Shown here: in pieces, positions 58,546-64,000 of the stretch
Layout of the letters: the number at the start of each line of letters is the position of its first letter
Numbering within the stretch: the stretch's first letter is position 1
DNA from: Hamiltosporidium tvaerminnensis
Lineage: Eukaryota; Microsporidia; Dubosqiidae
Length of the DNA stretch: 64,000 nucleotides
Reading direction: 5' to 3'
Assembly: GCA_022605425.2 (NCBI GenBank)
Contig: CM061248.1
Span: forward strand, 62,001-126,000
Notes under the pieces: model-generated
What the model was told of the DNA's origin: nothing
The model's input: only the letters and a program-made list of their open reading frames with translations
Databases searched by the model: none
Program-made: the position numbers and the translations under genes

Positions 58546-61500
58546 GGATGTTTTTTTGCGCCGTAAGGCTAATTCCTATCAAGATAACATATTTTTAGAC
58601 GAAATATTACATTATCCTGGATGCAATAAAAATATTAATTGTTAAGGATAGGTTGATCTTTGCTCTAAGCAGATTTAGTTCGGATTTTACGAAATAATAT
58701 CATAAAAATACTCGATTTCTCAAATTTCGCGATATAAGTTTAATTTGAACCTTAGAATATGCTATTGTGAAGATAAAAGAGAGATTATTGTCAAGAAATG
58801 ATCTCTTTGGTCTTTTAAGCATGTTCTCATTAAATATTGAATCCGAAATCGATCTGTGTAAATAAAGCAACATTGATGGTCTAAAATACGCTTTCTACAT
58901 ACTTCTCTAATATTAATGAAATTTTTTAGTAAGAGCCTTGTGATCATACTTAAAATCGATATTTTCTTTAATTAAGGTATTATATTCTTATTTTATTCAA
59001 TTTCTAGAGAATTTTGGTTCTATATCTATTTACTAACTATAATGCAGAACGTATGGTTTTAAACAATTGATTTCCTGTAAAATATTGTCTCAAAAAGAGA
59101 AAATCGCGAGCTTAATATATATTTTATTATACTTTTGTATTTCGTTTAGTTTTCTTCGATCGGTAAAATAAAAATTATATATCAAGTTTTTCTATAAATA
59201 TAATTACTTGATATATGTGCAAACAATAATTCTGATCATTTTTCATCTATTATTTCGAATGTATATTCTAGCTCTTATTATCTCTTTATATTGGAAATAT
59301 CAAATCTACTAAAATTCGACATCGTCTTCAGGACTTTTATTCTATTCTGTAAGTATAAATCGATTTTAGTCTCGAATTTCTATGGGCCAAATGATAATTT
59401 TTTTCATAACATAATTTATAGCTTTGAGCTGTTTGATTAAAAAAACTTATCTAATTAAACTATTTAACCGAACTATTTCTGTGCATATTTTCAAGGTATA
59501 CTTGGAGTATTCTCTTGTTCGAAATATGATTTTGAATGAGCTGATATCTCATGAGAGTATCTTGGTTTAAGTAAGAAGACCATTTTAGCTAGGAAAATTA
59601 TTTTTCTCTCTTGTAAAAACTATGTCATGAGCAATCTTGTATGACATATTGTTAAAATAATTCAGTAATTTTTTTAAATTGAAATATATACTCAAGTATT
59701 TTTGAAGTAAGTCTACTTATAGCTTTCTGCTATACAAGTATATTGCCTATTAGATGGAATAATGTCAATCTTTGTTTAATAGCTAGACTGTATATTTTAA
59801 CTCTTAGATGGTGTTCTAATCATCAACTATATTTTCTAAAATTTATGTAAATTTATAATTTATCAGAATGGTATCTTGCGAGAAGAATATCTTACCAGGA
59901 CCTTTATGCCAACTAAAAAAGATTTGCTATCTATTTTTCCTATATAAGAGTTTCCTGTCTCAATAGGCAAATGCAATCACATTTTGTTATTTAAAAATCA
60001 TGTATAGCCTTGATACAGGATTTTTTATGATTTTTTTTATCAACATATCCTTCGATGAGATAATTTCCTTCTAATCTTCTTAGGACATGCAATTAATTCA
60101 GGTTTCGATCTCTTAATATTTTTTGAAATGTAATTTTTCTTATCACTGTTATAATTTAAAGTTTTAGGAAAGTTTTTCTTTTGAATTAAGTTTTCGGATC
60201 TAAGAGATATCTACTATAGCAATTTATATACTTTAATTTCATTGGGAGTAAATATTTAAAATTTCCCAGGATATAATTCTTACTTTTTGCCAAAAATGAT
60301 AGTGATTATATATTTCGATCTTCGTATGGTTTTCACGAATTTGTATTATATATACATGTGTGGGTTTAGATATATTAAAGATGTCGATTTAAAAAAAAAC
60401 TGGATGTTCAGGTTTTTTCTAGAACTTTATTTTTCTAACCATTTCATTTCCTTCTAAATAATTAGGTAGCTGCTCAAAAAATATCACAGTTTCAAAATTT
60501 CTTCATTTTTTTATTCAGGTCATATGATATTATTATAGCCTATCAGGCTTTTTTGTCTCTAATACAATTAGCTATAAAACGAAAGTTTATTTCTTATATA
60601 TTTATTCCAATTATTATCATTTTGGATCTTTCTCTTTCCATCTCTGCTTATATTCAATATTTAGCTAAGAAAATTTGTAGAATATTCAGATACTTATGTA
60701 AAAAATTATTTGATTCAGCCAGGCCGTTCTTCCTATGTTTCTTACATCATAAGTCGCAACTAAAAATTCTTTTATACTTCATTTTGCTCTATTTCCTAAA
60801 TTCTCGATATTCTACATTTTTTCGGTTTTCGAGGTTTTTTTTCTTGGGATTTAGATGGCCTATCGCTGATTGGTTAAAGTAAAGCATTTGGCTTTGATTT
60901 TTTTATTTCTGTATCATTAAGCTCAGTGAGTTTCTTATGCCTGTTTGTTTTTACACATTCATGATCTTGTTGCGCGTCTCTTTATGAAATTTATTTTGTC
61001 TATAATCGCCTAAAATTTATTCAAATTATTTATTTATTGGAGCCTAAATTTTATTAAAGTTATATCTAGAATTGATTTTATTTTTCTGAATATCTATTTA
61101 TATACTTCATCTATCATATTTTAACACCGATAATAATGTTTATCTCAATTTTATTGTTTAGTATATATTAAAATGCTTTGTCTTAACTTCATATTTATGT
61201 AGAACAAATCATTTTATACTCAGCGTCTCTAAAACGCGAATATAAATAGCAGCAAACAATTTCTTAGCGTTATAAGAACATGATGAATATATTTATAATT
61301 CGCCTCGCCTAGTGATTGCTATGTGACTTTCTTACAAAGAAAATTTTACATAGCAATCTTATTTTTGCTTTCTAAGAAAACAATCATTCCAAAACAATGA
61401 TAATTCGCTTATAAACAAATGAATTTTTTTAAAAAGCCGTTCTTCGACAAATTTCTTATCTATTGGTATTTAGGTCTCCGTACACAACTTCTAGGCTACA

Positions 61501-62183
61501 TTGGGGCAATTATCAAACCTATCTTTATAATCTATTCTTCTGTCCTCTTATTCTCTTTGTTTTTATCTTGGTTAAATCATTTACAAATATCAAGGTAGTG
61601 TTATAAAATCAACTATATCTTTAACATAATTTTTCGTCTATTATTCTCTCGGAAATATAATTTTACGTGTTCGTTAAATATGAATGTTGGTCTATATATT
61701 ATTATTATAATAAATAGTTTTAAGATTAGCTTTTCGTTATTTTTTAGATTGAGTCTTCAAATACACAAGTTTAAAAATCAATTATTATGAACAATTATAG
61801 TTAATTTATAAAAAAAATGTTCTTCTTAATTATAATTTTTAAAAAATTTAGTTTCTTTTAAATTAAATTTAATTGGTGTCTTCATTTCTTTCAAAAATAT
61901 TTTTAATTCTTTCGTTGTAAGTTGTATTAAAAATATGTAAAATAATTGTTTTTACGAACTTAATTTATGAAATACCAAAATAAGATATCAATAAAGGTAG
62001 CTGATGAAAAAATATACAAAAATACACCAAAAATAGAACTTAATAAGGCATTGACTATTTCCATGTTCTTTATAATAATCCTCCTTATAAAAATATTTTA
62101 AACCAATGAAAAAAGACAACAAAAAAAGTATCAATTATATGACCGATCAAATATTTTTTTTAGTAATAAATTGTGTTTAGAGA
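58546..62183. other. 3.6-kb intergenic, no supported gene
   Basis: T-rich on the plus strand. A 109-codon hydrophobic open stretch at 60553-60882 has no ATG at all (opens with TTG) and no domain. Nothing else recognised before the XPA start signal. Confidence 0.45.
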
Positions 62184-62193
62184 CCCATTTTAA
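62184..62193 (+). promoter_or_regulatory. CCC start-site signal of the XPA gene
   Basis: CCCATTTTAA immediately precedes the ATG at 62194, in the same layout as the five other CCC-marked genes. Confidence 0.55.
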
Positions 62194-62763
62194 ATGAAAG
62201 AAGGCGGTTTTTTATTAGAGAAAGACGAACAAAAGAAAATCGATCCAAAGAAAGATAAAGATATTATTTTGCCGTATGAGAACAACGCAAGTTGTAAATT
62301 CTGTAGTAATTTAAATATCGATGATGAAATGCACAATATTTTCGGAATTTTTGTATGCAGAGATTGCAGATATAAAGAATTGAAATTTATTACCAAAACA
62401 TCGTGTAAGAAAGACTATTTACTTACAGAAGAAGAAATATCAATATTTAGATATTTGGTTAGACCAAATCCGCACAAAGGGAATTGGAGTGATATGAATT
62501 TATATTTAAAGAACGAAATAGAAGCGTTTTCATTGAATAAGTATAAATCATTTGACTTACTTGAAGAGGAAAAAAAGATACGATTGGATAATCGACAGAA
62601 AAAAAATAAAAAAAAGTTTATTGGTAAAATTAGAGATTTAAAAAGAAGAACGCGTATATCTAAGAAAGAAATTAAAGAAGAAAAACATGTTCATAATTTT
62701 ATTACTGTAGATGGAGTTACTAAATGTTCCTGTGGTATGGTTATTGAAATGGAAGATATTTAA
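62194..62763 (+). CDS. XPA/Rad14 nucleotide excision repair protein
   Basis: 189 residues. An XPA-type zinc finger CKFC...CRDC (C34, C37, C55, C58) is followed by the conserved FITKTSCKKDYLLTEEEI (65-82), then LVRPNPHKGNWSDMNLYLK (89-107), matching the XPA DNA-binding core in order and spacing, and a basic helix LDNRQKKNKKKFIGKIRDL. The C-terminus HVHNFITVDGVTKCSCGMVI corresponds to the HxYG...CxxCG segment of XPA that contacts TFIIH in animals. XPA verifies and positions damaged DNA in the pre-incision complex. The protein is shorter than human XPA (273) or yeast Rad14 (371), mainly by loss of the N-terminal region. CCC at 62184 supports the start. Confidence 0.9.
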   Translation: MKEGGFLLEKDEQKKIDPKKDKDIILPYENNASCKFCSNLNIDDEMHNIFGIFVCRDCRYKELKFITKTSCKKDYLLTEEEISIFRYLVRPNPHKGNWSDMNLYLKNEIEAFSLNKYKSFDLLEEEKKIRLDNRQKKNKKKFIGKIRDLKRRTRISKKEIKEEKHVHNFITVDGVTKCSCGMVIEMEDI

Positions 62764-64000
62764 CAAATAATTCTTTTGTGATACTTTAACATGTGATTTT
62801 ATTTTAAAAATGTTAAAAATATAAAATACCTGTATTAAATATTTCAATAAAGAAAGCCTTCTTAATGTGAATTAGAATAATTGGTTTCTACTGTTTTATA
62901 GAATTGAAAAACAGCGGTGTTCAGTTTTTATTCATAAAATTATGGACTAGATGGCTATTATAAATTAATAATTGTCACGGGTCAATAAACCATCGTGTCC
63001 AATAGAACCTACGTTATTTCTTCTACTCTTTATAAAGCTGAGAACACAGCCAACACCCTATACTTTTTATAAAGCCCTACAATTACCATACCCTTATAAC
63101 CTATTTATCCTGGTTATTCATATACATCTTCTGATTCATATTCCTTCCTATTATTTCTTTTTCATCCTTTCTTGTCATTTTTTTGTGTTAAAAATTTAGG
63201 ATGTGTTTAATATGAAATAATGTTCTCATTCTTTTTCCCATTTTATTTTTTTGCTTTTGTTATGTTTGTAAATTAAAGAACTCATTTTAAACTTATAGAA
63301 AATGCCCCTAAACAACTTAAATGGTTTAAAAATTTATTTAAAGTTTTACTTCCGCGTTTTTCTCTTCTTTTATGTTTTCATTTTACATATAAAAAAGTGT
63401 AGTGCATAGTAATTTCAATGCCAAAAATGTAAGTTGTAGAAAAATAAGTACCAACAACATATTTAAAGCTGCAAATATACAGGATTGTATAAACGTACGA
63501 ATACAAAAGTTAAAATGATTAAAATTCTGAATTATAATATAAGTGACTTATATACAAAAACTTTTCAAAGTAGTAAGATAACTAACAAGACTTCACAATA
63601 AACAAAATATTCATTAAATTTTCTGTTTTTAACTTTATTATTTCGATTGAAATATAATCTGAAAACAGCCAAAATTTTAAAAAATTACTTTCGAAATCCT
63701 AATAACCTGTTCTGTATCAAAGTTATACAAGAAAGATTTCTCGAGCCAAAGGCAAATCGAATGCACCAATCAGATCATAAAATGATGGCTTGGAAGTACA
63801 TTGCAAAAAACTTGTAAGAAAGATGGATTGAAAATCTTAAATATGTTGTATAGGTATAACAAAACAATGCATAGAGCAACAAACAATCTATATTTATGCT
63901 TTGCTTCGAAGTAGAACGGTTTACTAATTCAATTTCAGGATGCATAATGACTAAACGAAATGGTATAATCGTATCTTCTATTGTAATAGATTTTTATACA
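62764..64000. other. 1.2-kb intergenic at right edge, possible LTR fragment
   Basis: A slightly GC-richer stretch from 62973 starts TGTCACGGGTCAATAAACC and includes TATACTTTTTATAAAG. It could be part of a retrotransposon LTR, but I found no matching end or second copy. A 75-codon open stretch there has no ATG start. Nothing identifiable in the last 600 bases. Confidence 0.3.

Noticed and set aside
60553-60882. 109-codon hydrophobic ORF
   Set aside because: No ATG in the frame and no recognisable domain.

Overview
The window looks like part of a gene-sparse, very AT-rich microsporidian nuclear genome (by eye about a quarter G+C). Three things point there. (1) Several recognisable eukaryotic genes are strongly shortened: a SNW/SKIP splicing factor, XPA/Rad14, a TatD-type DNase, an HP1-like chromodomain protein, a CENP-C-like cupin protein and a NIPA-type transporter. 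(2) Six start codons sit 3-10 bases behind a CCC, the usual microsporidian start-site context. (3) Decayed leucine-rich-repeat and secreted-protein genes lie among retroelement debris. The low gene density resembles expanded genomes such as Edhazardia, Hamiltosporidium or Anncaliia; the species cannot be fixed from sequence alone.

Layout. 1-1.6 kb: 3' part of a large unrecognised protein. 2.6-3.3 kb: first full copy of a ~700-bp dispersed repeat. 4.1-8.1 kb: the only compact gene cluster, four plus-strand genes (SNW/SKIP, a 56-residue helical protein, a coiled-coil protein, a Cys-rich NIPA-like membrane protein). 8.1-19.3 kb: gene desert with one LINE 5'-end fragment. 19.3-22.7 kb: TatD DNase convergent with a CENP-C-like gene, separated by tandem repeats. 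24.5-25.5 kb: broken 3' end of an R2/Dong-type retrotransposon. 27.5-32.3 kb: two repeat copies flanking a 672-residue unrecognised protein. 33.3-39.0 kb: membrane-protein ORFs, a decayed Ty3/gypsy-like integrase and a secreted protein. 42.8-45.3 kb: HP1-like gene between two oppositely oriented repeat copies. 47.7-50.8 kb: a second LINE tail and a leucine-rich-repeat pseudogene. 51-62 kb: desert with three repeat copies. 62.2-62.8 kb: XPA.

The conserved genes serve splicing, nucleotide excision repair, chromatin and kinetochore function, DNA degradation and membrane transport; no metabolic operon or defence system is seen. No convincing tRNA, rRNA or CRISPR array was found by eye. The most unusual content is the repeat family (four good and four eroded copies, noncoding, no obvious terminal repeats) and the number of distinct retroelement relics recognisable only by translating through their breaks.
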